64,000 bases of DNA from Candidatus Tectimicrobiota bacterium (GTDB lineage Bacteria; Tectomicrobia; Entotheonellia; Entotheonellales; Entotheonellaceae), in NCBI GenBank assembly GCA_026005175.1, contig BPKO01000002.1, forward strand, positions 156,501 through 220,500, written 5' to 3'. The position numbers were made by a program, and so were the translations under genes. Positions 44,382 to 52,420 of the stretch are shown in pieces. The notes beneath the pieces are model-generated. The model searched no databases. It was not told the origin of the DNA and saw only the letters and a list, made by a program, of their open reading frames with translations. Each line of letters begins with the position of its first letter. Position 1 is the first letter of the stretch.

Positions 44382-45354
44382 TGCGGCTGGGGTGGGCCTT
44401 GCTCGCCGTTTTGCTTGCCGCGGTGCGCCCGGGCCCCTGGGAGCGCCGCTCCGGGTGGTGACCACGGTGGCGCCGCTCACCGACTTGGTGCGGCAGGTAA
44501 GCGGCGACGACGCCCGCGTCCACGGGCTTATTCCCGAAGGGGTCAACGCCCACACCTTCCAGCCCACCCCGGGGGACGTGCGCTTTCTGGCCAGTGCAGA
44601 CCTCATTGTTCTCAACGGCCTTTTCCTCGAAGAAGCCATCGAGCGGCTGGTGCGCGCCAGCGCCCGCCCCGGGGTGCGCGTCTTGAAGCTGGCCGAGGCC
44701 ACGCTCGGCGAGGCAGAATGGATCTTTGACTTCAGCTTTCCGCGAGCGCAGGGGCGGCCCAACCCGCACCTGTGGCTCGATGTGGTCTATGCCCAGCGCT
44801 ACGTCACGCTGGTGCGCGAGCAGCTGGCGGCGCTAGATCCGGCGCATGCCGAGGCTTACGAGCGCCGCGCCGCCGCCTACCTGGCGCAACTGGCGCAGCT
44901 GCACGACTGCATTACCGCCGCCGTGGCCACCATTCCGCCCGCGCAGCGGGTGCTGCTCACCTACCACGACGCCTGGCCGTACTTTGCCCGCCGCTATGGC
45001 CTGCGGGTGCTGGGGGCCATCCAGCCGGCCAACTTCTTTGAACCCTCCCCACGCGAGGTGGCGCGCCTGATCGCCCAGATCCGCCAGGCGCAGGTGCCGG
45101 CCATTTTCGGCGCGGCGGTCTTTCCCAGCAAAGTGCTGGCCCAGATCGCTGCCGAAACCGGGGTGCGCTACGTCAGCACCTTGCGCGACGACACGTTGCC
45201 CGGCGCACCCGGCGAGCCGCAGCACAGCTACCTCGGCATGATGCTGGCCAACGCTACCGCCATGGTTGAGGCCTTGGGAGGCGAGGCCGCGGGCCTGGCG
45301 GCGTGCCGGGCCCGGCTGCTTCCTGGAGAGCGCCATGAGCCGGCCGCTCGTTGA
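44381..45354 (+). CDS. ZnuA/TroA-type metal-binding lipoprotein or periplasmic protein (one frameshift)
   Basis: Solute-binding protein of a zinc/manganese ABC importer. The ATG at 44381, within the ClC stop (TGATG), begins a signal sequence MRLGWALLAVLLAAV; the mature protein, however, lies in another frame (PLRVVTTVAPLTDLVRQVSG onward). The frame must change between about 44420 and 44440, where one base seems missing. Metal-ligand histidines are present in NAHTFQPTPGD, NPHLWLDVVYA and YHDAWPYFARRYGL, with an acidic LRDDTLPG near the end. The His-rich loop typical of zinc-specific ZnuA is absent, so manganese is as likely as zinc. Confidence 0.85.
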
Positions 45355-46136
45355 ACTGCGCCGCGTCACGGCCGGCTACGACCGCCAGCCGCTGTGGCGC
45401 GCGCTCGACTTTGCCCTGTGGCCCGGGCAGTTTGCCGCCCTGGTGGGCCCCACCGGAGCAGGCAAGAGCGCCCTGCTCAAAGTGCTCGTAGGCCTGCTGC
45501 CGGTCATGACTGGCAGCGTGCAGCGGGCGCCGCACCTTGCCATTGGCTACGTGCCTCAAGGCGAGGCCATCGACGGCCACCTGCCGCTCACCGTCGAGCA
45601 GATGGTGTGCTTGGGGGGCTACCGGCAGACGCGACCTTGGCCGTGGTTTAACAAGCAGGAGCGACGCCAGGCCGCCGCCTGGCTGGAGCGCCTTGGCCTT
45701 GGCGCTTACCGCGGGCGCCACCTCAGCCAGCTCTCGGGCGGCCAGCAGCAGCGCGTCTTGCTGGCGCGGGCGCTGATGGGGCAGCCGCAGCTGCTGGTGC
45801 TCGACGAGCCCACCACCGGCGTCGACTTGCACACCCAGCACACCATTTTGCACCTGCTGCGCGACCTCCACGGCGAGGGGCTGAGCGTGCTCTTGGCGTC
45901 CCACGACCTCAACACGGTGGCCAGCCACGTGCCGTGGCTGGTCTGCTTCAACCGCGGCCTGGTGGCCCAGGGGCCCGCCTGGCACCGTGCTCACCCCGGC
46001 GGTGCTGCGCCAGACCTATCACGCCGACATGGCGGTGGTGCGCCACGAGGGGCTAACCCTGGTGGCCAACCGCACGCTGGTCCACCGCCACGGCAGCGGC
46101 GTGCCGCAGGCAGCCGGCGATGGCACCCCTGCTTGA
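45335..46136 (+). CDS. Metal ABC transporter ATP-binding protein (one frameshift)
   Basis: The nucleotide-binding subunit, ZnuC/MntB type. Walker A is GPTGAGKSALLKVLVGLLPV, the signature is LSGGQQQRVLLARAL, Walker B is LLVLDEPTTGVDLHTQ, and the switch histidine is in LLASHDLNTVASH. Near 45969-45982 (GGGGCCC run) one extra base shifts the frame. Restored, the family tail VLTPAVLRQTYHADM follows to the stop at 46136. The start at 45335 overlaps znuA by 20 bases, and the restored end overlaps the permease start by 17 bases. Confidence 0.88.
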
Positions 46137-46935
46137 ACCCCTGCACTACCGCTTTTTCCTTCACGGCCTGCTGGCTGCCGTGCTGGTAGGCGGCCTGTGC
46201 GGCCTGCTCAGCGTGTACGTGGTGCTGCGCCGCATGAGCTACATCGGCCACGGGCTGGCGCATGCGGTGTTTGGTGGCGCGGTGGCCAGCTACGCCCTGC
46301 ACCTCGACTTCTACCTCGGCGCCGGCCTCTGGGGCGGGCTGGTGGTGTTGGCCATCGACGGCATTGCCGCACAGCGCCGCCTCCATGCCGATGCCGCCAT
46401 CGGGGTGGTGACCACCGCCAGCTTTGCCTTCGGCGTGGCCCTCATGAGCCGCATGCGCCGCTTTGTGCGCGACTTCGAGGCGGTGCTCTTTGGCAACGTC
46501 CTGGGAGTGTCGGCGCGCGACTTGGTGGTCATTGCCGCGGTCACCGCCTGCACTGTAGCAGCCCTGGCGGTGCTGCACAAGCCGCTGCTGCTGAGCACCG
46601 TCAGTGAGGACGTGGCGCAGGTAGCAGGGGTGCCGACGCGGCGCGTGCGCCGCGGCTTTGCCGTGGTTCTGGCCCTGGCCATGCTGGCCGCCCTGCAGGT
46701 GCTGGGGGTCACGCTGGTGGCAGCAGGCCTGGTCATTCCGGCGGCTACGGCGCGCCTGCTCACCCACAGCATTGCCACCATGCTGTGGCTCTCGCCGCTG
46801 CTGGGCGCCCTGGCCGCCCTGGTGGGCATGTACCTGAGCTACTACCTCGACGTGGCCTCTGGAGCCGGCATCGTGCTGGTTGCCACGCTGGGCTTTGCGG
46901 TGGCCCTGGCCTGGCGCCGCGCCACCGCGCCCTAA
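46120..46935 (+). CDS. Metal ABC transporter permease (ZnuB/MntC type)
   Basis: A 271-residue integral membrane protein with about eight helices. It has the ABC-3 family segments RRMSYIGHGLAHAVFGGAVA, then AAIGVVTTASFAFGVALMSR and GLVIPAATARLLTH. It completes the importer begun by the two genes upstream. Whether the substrate is zinc or manganese cannot be told; a manganese exporter (MntP) is also encoded in the window at 58578. It ends four bases inside the convergent dehalogenase gene. Confidence 0.93.
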   Translation: MAPLLEPLHYRFFLHGLLAAVLVGGLCGLLSVYVVLRRMSYIGHGLAHAVFGGAVASYALHLDFYLGAGLWGGLVVLAIDGIAAQRRLHADAAIGVVTTASFAFGVALMSRMRRFVRDFEAVLFGNVLGVSARDLVVIAAVTACTVAALAVLHKPLLLSTVSEDVAQVAGVPTRRVRRGFAVVLALAMLAALQVLGVTLVAAGLVIPAATARLLTHSIATMLWLSPLLGALAALVGMYLSYYLDVASGAGIVLVATLGFAVALAWRRATAP

Positions 46936-47606
46936 GGGGAGGAAGCCAGGCGGGCCGGGAGCTCGTCGAGGCGCTGGATCTCGAAGTCGGGGACAAAGCC
47001 CAGCTCGTCGAGCGGCGCCCCGCTGCGGTTGATCCAGGCCACCTGGAAGCCAAAGGCCTTGGCGCCGATGGCGTCAAAGGCATTCGACGACACAAAAAGC
47101 AGGGCTGTTTTGGGAATGCTCAGGTGGCGCGGCGCCAGCTCGTAAACCGCGGGGTGGGGCTTGTAGGTGCGCACCGCGTCGGCGCTGAGCACCTGGGTGA
47201 AGATCTCTTGCAGGCGGTTGTGGGCGATGACTGCCTGCAGCATGGCGGGCGAGCCGTTGGAGAGGATGGCCAGGGGGTAGCGCTGGCGCAGCTGCTGTAA
47301 CGCCGCCGGCACCTCGGGGTAGGTGTCGAGGCGGTAGTAAGCCTCGAGCAGGCGCTGCTGCTGCGCCGGCGCCAGGCGGAGGCCATGGCGGCGCAGCGCA
47401 TAGCGCAGCGCCGCTTCGGTGATCACCCAAAAGTCCTCGTAGTGACCCATGAGGGCGCGCAGCCAGGTATACTCGAGCTGCTTGGCGCGCCAGGTTTCGC
47501 TCAGGGCCGGGGCGTCGGGGGCCACTTCCCGGCAAGCGGCGATCACCGAGTGAACGTCAAACAGCGTGCCGTAGGCGTCGAAGACGCATCCCTGCACCGC
47601 GGGCAT
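46932..47606 (-). CDS. Haloacid dehalogenase, type II
   Basis: A 224-residue HAD hydrolase. The nucleophile Asp lies in CVFDAYGTLFDVHS, the second motif in LAILSNGSPAMLQAVI, the lysine in RTYKPHPAVYELA, and the last motif in FVSSNAFDAIGAKAFGFQ. This set is typical of (S)-2-haloacid dehalogenases, which hydrolyse the halogen of 2-haloacids, although related phosphatases share it. The start at 47606 follows a GGGAGGA site, 55 bases after the truncated cytidylyltransferase gene. Confidence 0.87.
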   Translation of the reverse strand: MPAVQGCVFDAYGTLFDVHSVIAACREVAPDAPALSETWRAKQLEYTWLRALMGHYEDFWVITEAALRYALRRHGLRLAPAQQQRLLEAYYRLDTYPEVPAALQQLRQRYPLAILSNGSPAMLQAVIAHNRLQEIFTQVLSADAVRTYKPHPAVYELAPRHLSIPKTALLFVSSNAFDAIGAKAFGFQVAWINRSGAPLDELGFVPDFEIQRLDELPARLASSP

Positions 47607-47661
47607 AGGGGTTCCTCCCTGCTGGGGGTTGCTGCGGTAAAGAACCTGCGGTGGCGCCGCC

Positions 47662-48582
47662 TTATTCCCCGCCGCTGGGTGCTAGGGCCAGGAGGCCTGC
47701 GGCGGCCAGGGAAAGCAGGCTGCTTAGCAGGGTGAGGTGGTTGGGGTGCAGCGGCGTGCGGGCCAGGTAGCGTGACAGGTGGCGCGACAGCGGGCGGTTG
47801 AGGTGGCGCGCCACCGGGCCGTCTTCCTGGGGTTTGGTCAGGGTAGCAAGAAGCTGCCGCTCGGCGTGGCGCAAGTCGGCCGGGGTGTCCACATCGATCC
47901 AGAAGCGCTCGCCGATGTCTACGGCGCGGATCTGCCGCCCGCCAATCAGCTGCCGCACGCCGCCCGTGAGCGAGGCGTCGCCGGCAGCGCGCGCCTGGGC
48001 CAGGGCGGCAAACAGCACCGGGCGGCAGAAAAAAAGCCCGGTATCCACGGCGTCAAAGGACGCCAGCGTCTTGCCGATGGCGGTGAGGGTGCTGCCCTCG
48101 AGGCGGACTTTAGTGGCTTCGGCAAGGTCGAAAACGGCGTGCAGGCGGCGGTCCACGGCCAGCAGACACGCCTCGCTCTGGGCAGCCGCCGCGCACAGCT
48201 GACGCAGGATGTCGGGATCAAAGAGATGGTCGCCCATCACCAGCAGGAACGGTCCCTGCACGTAAGGCCGCACGGCGAGCACGGAGGTGCCGTTGCCTTC
48301 CTCCCAGTGGGGGTTGACCACGGCGTGGAGGGGTATCTGGTAGCGGGCGGCCAGCTGCGCGATGTAGGGCGTCAGGCAGTGGTGCGCGTAGCCCACCACC
48401 ACGTAGCAAGCGGTAACGCCGGCCTGCCGGCACGAAAGCACGGCGCGCTCCAGCAGCGACAGCCCGAGCAAGGGCGTAAGGGGCTTGGGCAGGTCGCGCT
48501 GCTGCAGGCGCGCTCCCCTGCCGGCAGCCAAAATCACCGCCGGTATCCCTGGGGGGACGGGCGGAAAGCCGCACTGCGCCAC
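47662..48582 (-). CDS. Inositol-1-phosphate cytidylyltransferase-like protein with truncated CDP-alcohol transferase domain
   Basis: A 306-residue protein. Residues about 14-245 form a sugar-nucleotidyltransferase fold (AVILAAGRGARLQQRDLPKP, NPHWEEGNGTSVLAVRPYV, LLVMGDHLFDPDILRQL). Residues about 255-300 (RHLNRPLSRHLSRYLARTPL, HPNHLTLLSSLLSLAAAG) match the start of the CDP-alcohol phosphatidyltransferase domain found in bifunctional IPCT-DIPPS enzymes, which make the thermophile solute di-myo-inositol phosphate. The domain stops after about 45 residues, before the metal-binding Asp motifs, and no remainder fits in the 55 bases downstream. It can therefore only have the cytidylyltransferase activity. 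Confidence 0.8.
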   Translation of the reverse strand: MAQCGFPPVPPGIPAVILAAGRGARLQQRDLPKPLTPLLGLSLLERAVLSCRQAGVTACYVVVGYAHHCLTPYIAQLAARYQIPLHAVVNPHWEEGNGTSVLAVRPYVQGPFLLVMGDHLFDPDILRQLCAAAAQSEACLLAVDRRLHAVFDLAEATKVRLEGSTLTAIGKTLASFDAVDTGLFFCRPVLFAALAQARAAGDASLTGGVRQLIGGRQIRAVDIGERFWIDVDTPADLRHAERQLLATLTKPQEDGPVARHLNRPLSRHLSRYLARTPLHPNHLTLLSSLLSLAAAGLLALAPSGGE

Positions 48583-48692
48583 AGGGACATCCTCCTCTGC
48601 TCATCTTCACTGGCCGTGCCAGTGGCTTCGCCCTGGCCATCCGTGCGCTGAATGGTAGCATCCCGCCGGCGGGTCCGACAACGGGCTTCCCC

Positions 48693-48721
48693 TTGACGCC
48701 AGGCCCGGCGCGTGCTACACT
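48693..48721 (+). promoter_or_regulatory. Sigma-70 promoter P1 upstream of rpoD
   Basis: TTGACG (48693-48698), 17 bases, TACACT (48716-48721). Good -35 box, fair -10 box, ideal spacing. It faces the rpoD gene. Confidence 0.6.
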
Positions 48722-48760
48722 CCGCCCCATCTAGGGTTTCCAGCCCCCGGCCGAAACACA

Positions 48761-48789
48761 TTGACAAAAAAGGCCATGCGGCCTATATT
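48761..48789 (+). promoter_or_regulatory. Sigma-70 promoter P2 upstream of rpoD
   Basis: TTGACA (48761-48766), exactly 17 bases, TATATT (48784-48789): a near-consensus strong promoter. Transcription should start near 48795, at the first base of the structured leader. Confidence 0.8.
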
Positions 48790-48795
48790 AAAGAG

Positions 48796-48971
48796 GGCCG
48801 GTGCGCCAGGTGTGCGCCTGCAAGACCGGGGCCTGTTGCAGATGCCAGAAGGCCCTTCTGCGTGTGAGACCTAACGGCCGGGATTGCGACACGTCTTCAA
48901 ATTTTCCCATGTAGCACCACAAGGGTGTGGTGTGTTTCTCATCCATCCGGGCAAGGATGAGGTAACCGGCC
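48796..48971 (+). ncRNA. Structured RNA: rpoD leader or independent small RNA
   Basis: The first transcribed bases from P2, GGCCGGT (48796-48802), are an exact complement of ACCGGCC at 48965-48971, which closes a 176-base domain. Inside are several perfect short hairpins: CTGCAA/TTGCAG, CAGAAG/CTTCTG, CACCAC/GTGGTG and TCATCC/GGATGA. Size and start fit a 6S-like RNA, but the open central bubble of 6S is not clear. It could equally be a cis-acting leader of rpoD, whose start codon is 62 bases further on. No riboswitch class is recognised. Confidence 0.45.
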
Positions 48972-49033
48972 GTTTCTGTCGGGTGGGGTGACGGTATCCA
49001 GGCTGGACTTGAGGGAGAGTGAGCGGGGTGCCG

Positions 49034-50531
49034 ATGAAGAACAAGGGCAAAGAGTCGCGTCTGGAGGCGATGTCCGAAGAAGTGGATTTCCCGCAGGAGT
49101 TGCCGCTTGGCGAGCTCGACGACATAGCGGCAGTGTCAGAGGAGGCCCGACGACCTCTACCTGCTCTTTGAGCAAAAGGACCTGGAGGCAGAGGCTACTC
49201 TGGGGGAAATCGAAGACGGAGAGGACGAGCTGGCGGCAGAGCGCACGGCGGAAGCCGAGGCGAGCTACGAAGAGCGCAGCGACGAGCCGGTGCTGGTGTA
49301 CTTTCAGGAGATTCGCGCTGTCCCGCTGCTGGACCGCAAGGGCGAAGTAGAGATCGCCAAGCGCATCGAGGAAGCCGACACGGCGCGGCTGGTCTGCGCT
49401 TTGCAAAGCCCGGTGATCGCGCGCGTGGTGGCCACTCTGCATCGGCGGCTGGAGGCGGGGGAGCTGACGCTGGAGGCGGTGAGCGAGCCGGGCAGCAAGG
49501 GCGGCGAGGTGGCCGCCGAGCGGCGGCAGCAGCTACTTGCCGCCCTGGCGGCTTACGTGCAGCAGGTATGGCCAGAGGGGCCGCAGCAGCCGGCGCACCG
49601 GCTGACGGCAGAAGCGGCCCAGGCCTTTTTGCAGCAGCTGCAGCGTTGCCACTTCCGGCTGGGACTGCTGCACGAGGCCATCGAAGAGGCCCGCGCTGCC
49701 TACGAACGCCTGCGCCAGGGCTCGCCCCGCGTGTCGTCTTCCCTGGAGGCCAGCCTGGAAGAGTTGCAGCCGCTTATTGCCGAGCTCGATCCCATTGAGG
49801 AGCGGCTCAAGCAGGCCAAAAAGGAAATGGTGGAGGCAAACCTGCGGCTGGTGGTAAGCATCGCCAAGAAGTACATCAACCGTGGCCTGTCGTTCCTCGA
49901 CCTGATCCAGGAAGGCAATATCGGCTTGATGCGCGCCGTGGACAAGTTCGACTACCACCGCGGCTTCAAGTTCAGCACGTATGCCAGCTGGTGGATCCGG
50001 CAGGCCATCACCCGCGCCATCGCCGAGCAGGGAAAGACGATTCGCATTCCCGTGCACATGATCGAGATCCTCAACAAGGTGGTGCGCTCTTCGCAGACGC
50101 TCACCATGGAGTTGGGGCGCAAGCCAACTCCCGAGGAGATCGCGCGCGACACTGGCCTGCACGTGGAGAAAGTGAAGAATACCCTCAAGGTGGCCAAGCG
50201 TACGGTGTCGCTTGAGCACCACATTGGCGAGGGCGACACCGAGCTCGGGGCCCTCATTGAGGACAAGAAGTCCATTTCTCCTCTTGAGGCGGTGATCAAC
50301 CGCGACCTCAAGGAGAAAATCCACAAGGTGCTCAATACCCTGAGCGAGAAAGAAGAGCGCATCCTGCGCATGCGCTTTGGCCTTGGCGACGAGACGCCGC
50401 ACACCCTAGAGGAAGTGGGCCAAGTCTTTGGCGTGTCGCGCGAGCGCATCCGCCAGATCGAGGCGCAGGCGCTGCGCAAGCTCAAACACCCGAGCCGTAG
50501 CAGCCACTTGCGCAGCTTCCTCGAAAACTGA
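49034..50531 (+). CDS. rpoD: Primary sigma factor RpoD (one frameshift)
   Basis: The housekeeping sigma-70 factor. Region 1.2 is [20 protein letters not shown], regions 2.1-2.4 run [40 protein letters not shown] and [20 protein letters not shown], region 3 is [13 protein letters not shown], and region 4 ends [20 protein letters not shown]. The ATG at 49034 opens an acidic N terminus ([20 protein letters not shown]) that is broken near 49141-49155 by one extra base; the next frame continues [20 protein letters not shown]. The restored length is about 498 residues. Being essential, the gene is surely intact in the cell, so the break is a sequence error. Two tandem sigma-70 promoters precede it. 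Confidence 0.92.
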
Positions 50532-50532
50532 A

Positions 50533-50588
50533 AAAAGGGGACAGGCTACTTTTTGCGCCGGCCATGAAAAAGTAGCCTGTCCCCTTTT
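50533..50588. repeat. REP-like perfect palindrome, probable bidirectional terminator
   Basis: Two 22-base arms, perfectly complementary (left 50533-50554, right 50567-50588), surround a 12-base GC-rich loop. Each arm has an A run outside, a GGGGACAGGCTAC core and a T run inside. It lies between the convergent rpoD and mrp genes; the mrp stop codon falls at its right edge. U runs on both strands fit bidirectional termination. The core resembles REP elements moved by REP-associated tyrosine transposases in other genomes; only one copy is in the window. Confidence 0.75.
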
Positions 50589-51672
50589 AATTGATGATGC
50601 GGAGGGGGGTGGGGCGGGGCCGGGCGGTGAGGGCTTCGAGGACCGCCGCGGCGATGGCCTGAAACGCCTTGCCCACTTTGGAGTCGGGCTGCTCGAGCAC
50701 GATGGGCACGCCGCTGTCGCCGGCCTCGCAGACGGCCGGATCGAGCGGCAGGCGCCCCAGCAGCGGCACCCCCAGCCGCTGGCTTTCTTTTTCTCCCCCG
50801 CCTTTGCGAAAGACTTCCGTTTCGCGGCCGCAGTCCGGACACACAAAGTAGCTCATGTTCTCGACGATGCCCAGCAGCGGGGTGTTCACTTGCTTGAACA
50901 TCTCGGCGCCGCGCTTGACGTCGAGCAGGGCCAGGTCCTGCGGCGTGGTGACCAGGATGGCGCCCGACAGCGGTACCGTCTGCACCAGGGTGAGCTGCAC
51001 GTCGCCCGTGCCCGGCGGCAAGTCGATGACCAGCACGTCGAGCTCGCCCCACTCGGTTTCTTGCAGCAGCTGCTGCACCGCCTTCATCACCATGGGGCCG
51101 CGCCAGATCACCGGAGCGTGGTCGCCGATGAAAAAGCCCAGCGACTGCACTTTGATGCCGTGGCTGATAAAGGGCAGAATGCGGTTGGCGCTGGTGAGGC
51201 GCGGCTGCTCGTTGACCCCCATCATGAGCGGAATGCTCGGGCCGTAGATGTCGGCATCAAGCAGCCCGGTGCGCAGCCCCGCCATGCCCAGCGCCACCGC
51301 CAAGTTGGTGGCCACGGTGCTCTTGCCCACCCCGCCCTTGCCGCTGGCCACGGCGATGACGTGCGTGATCCCCGGCAGTGGCGCCGGCGGGGGCGGCCCC
51401 TGGGCGGCCGCCGGGCGGCTGGGCCCCTGCACCTCGACGGTGACGCCGGCCACCCCGGGCAGGGCACGCAGGGCTTCCTCGACCGCCTGGCGAATGCGGC
51501 CAACGAGGTCTTGCTGCGCGGCCCCCAGCTGCAGGGTGACCCGCACGTGGCCGTCCTGCACCTCGACGCGGCGCACCAGGCCAAAGGCGACAATATCGCG
51601 CTGATACCCGGGGTACTGGACTTGCTTGAGCGCTTCGTAAACCTGGGCTTCGGACACCTTGCGTGATGGCAT
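50587..51672 (-). CDS. mrp: Mrp/NBP35-family iron-sulfur cluster carrier ATPase
   Basis: A 361-residue protein. Residues 1-90 form an N-terminal MIP18/DUF59 domain (KVSEAQVYEALKQVQYPGYQ). The P-loop ATPase has the deviant Walker A HVIAVASGKGGVGKSTVATN, then DADIYGPSIPLMMGV, VLVIDLPPGTGDVQLTLVQT and the cluster-binding CPDC in YFVCPDCGRETEVF. It loads Fe-S clusters onto apo-proteins; endonuclease III and uracil-DNA glycosylase encoded just upstream are such clients. A minus-strand promoter TTGAAG-N18-TATAGG may lie at 51706-51735. The start at 51672 was chosen for the conserved N terminus. Confidence 0.95.
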   Translation of the reverse strand: MPSRKVSEAQVYEALKQVQYPGYQRDIVAFGLVRRVEVQDGHVRVTLQLGAAQQDLVGRIRQAVEEALRALPGVAGVTVEVQGPSRPAAAQGPPPPAPLPGITHVIAVASGKGGVGKSTVATNLAVALGMAGLRTGLLDADIYGPSIPLMMGVNEQPRLTSANRILPFISHGIKVQSLGFFIGDHAPVIWRGPMVMKAVQQLLQETEWGELDVLVIDLPPGTGDVQLTLVQTVPLSGAILVTTPQDLALLDVKRGAEMFKQVNTPLLGIVENMSYFVCPDCGRETEVFRKGGGEKESQRLGVPLLGRLPLDPAVCEAGDSGVPIVLEQPDSKVGKAFQAIAAAVLEALTARPRPTPLRIIN

Positions 51673-51731
51673 GAACGCTTCCTCATCGCGGGCGGTTGTG
51701 CCTAACCTATACCACAGGCCGCGCGCCGGCT

Positions 51732-52409
51732 TCAACCGGAAGCGGACTGCGCGTCGCGGGCCTGGGGATGGTCGTGCAGGCGGCAGGAGGGGCACAGGTG
51801 GTGGATGGGGCACCGGTCGCAGCGCGGGACGCGCGCCTTGCACACGGCACGGCCATGAAAAATGAGCAGGTGGGCAAACAGCGTCCACTCCTGGCGCGGC
51901 AGCAGGCGCATGAGGTCGCGCTCGATTTTTTCGGGATCCCGCGCCTGGGTGAGGCCCAGGCGCTGTGCCAGGCGTTTGACGTGGGTGTCGACCACGATGC
52001 CCTGCGGCTTGTTAAAGGCGTTGCCCAGCACCACGTTGGCCGTCTTGCGCCCTACCCCTGGCAGGCGCACCAGCGCGTCCATCTCGTCGGGCACCTGGCC
52101 GCCGTAGTGCTCGACCAGCGCCGCACAGCAGCGCTGCAGCGTCTGCGCCTTCTGGCGGTAGTACCCGGTAGGCTTGATGGCTTCGGCCAGTTCGTCGGGG
52201 TCGGCGGTGGCGTAGTCGGCGGCGGTGCGGTAGCGCTGAAAGAGGGTACGGGTCACCTGGTTGACGCGCTCGTCGGTACACTGCGCCGAGAGAATCGTCG
52301 CCACCAGCAGCTCCAGCGGGTTGGAAAAATTGAGGGCGCAACGGGCCTCCGGATAGGCCTGCCGCAACAGGGCCAAGATTTCCTGTGCCCGGCGCTGGCG
52401 CGCGTCCAT
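51732..52409 (-). CDS. nth: Endonuclease III
   Basis: A 225-residue bifunctional DNA glycosylase/AP lyase that removes oxidised pyrimidines. It has the helix-hairpin-helix and catalytic lysine in RLPGVGRKTANVVLGNAF, the catalytic Asp in VDTHVKRLAQRLGL, and four cluster cysteines in CKARVPRCDRCPIHHLC (C-x6-C-x2-C-x5-C). Length is typical. It lies on the same strand as mrp, 59 bases upstream of it, and 11 bases downstream of the LLM oxidoreductase gene. Confidence 0.96.
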   Translation of the reverse strand: MDARQRRAQEILALLRQAYPEARCALNFSNPLELLVATILSAQCTDERVNQVTRTLFQRYRTAADYATADPDELAEAIKPTGYYRQKAQTLQRCCAALVEHYGGQVPDEMDALVRLPGVGRKTANVVLGNAFNKPQGIVVDTHVKRLAQRLGLTQARDPEKIERDLMRLLPRQEWTLFAHLLIFHGRAVCKARVPRCDRCPIHHLCPSCRLHDHPQARDAQSASG

Positions 52410-52420
52410 GGGCGCTTCCG

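Noticed and set aside
47641-47662. Selenocysteine or frameshift read-through at the end of the truncated cytidylyltransferase
   Set aside because: The stop is TAA, and the 55 bases before the next gene cannot hold the missing domain in any frame.
48796-48971. A tRNA, T-box or known riboswitch in the rpoD leader
   Set aside because: No cloverleaf, no T-box motif and no class-defining conserved bases. Only the stems are clear, so I left it as an unassigned structured RNA.
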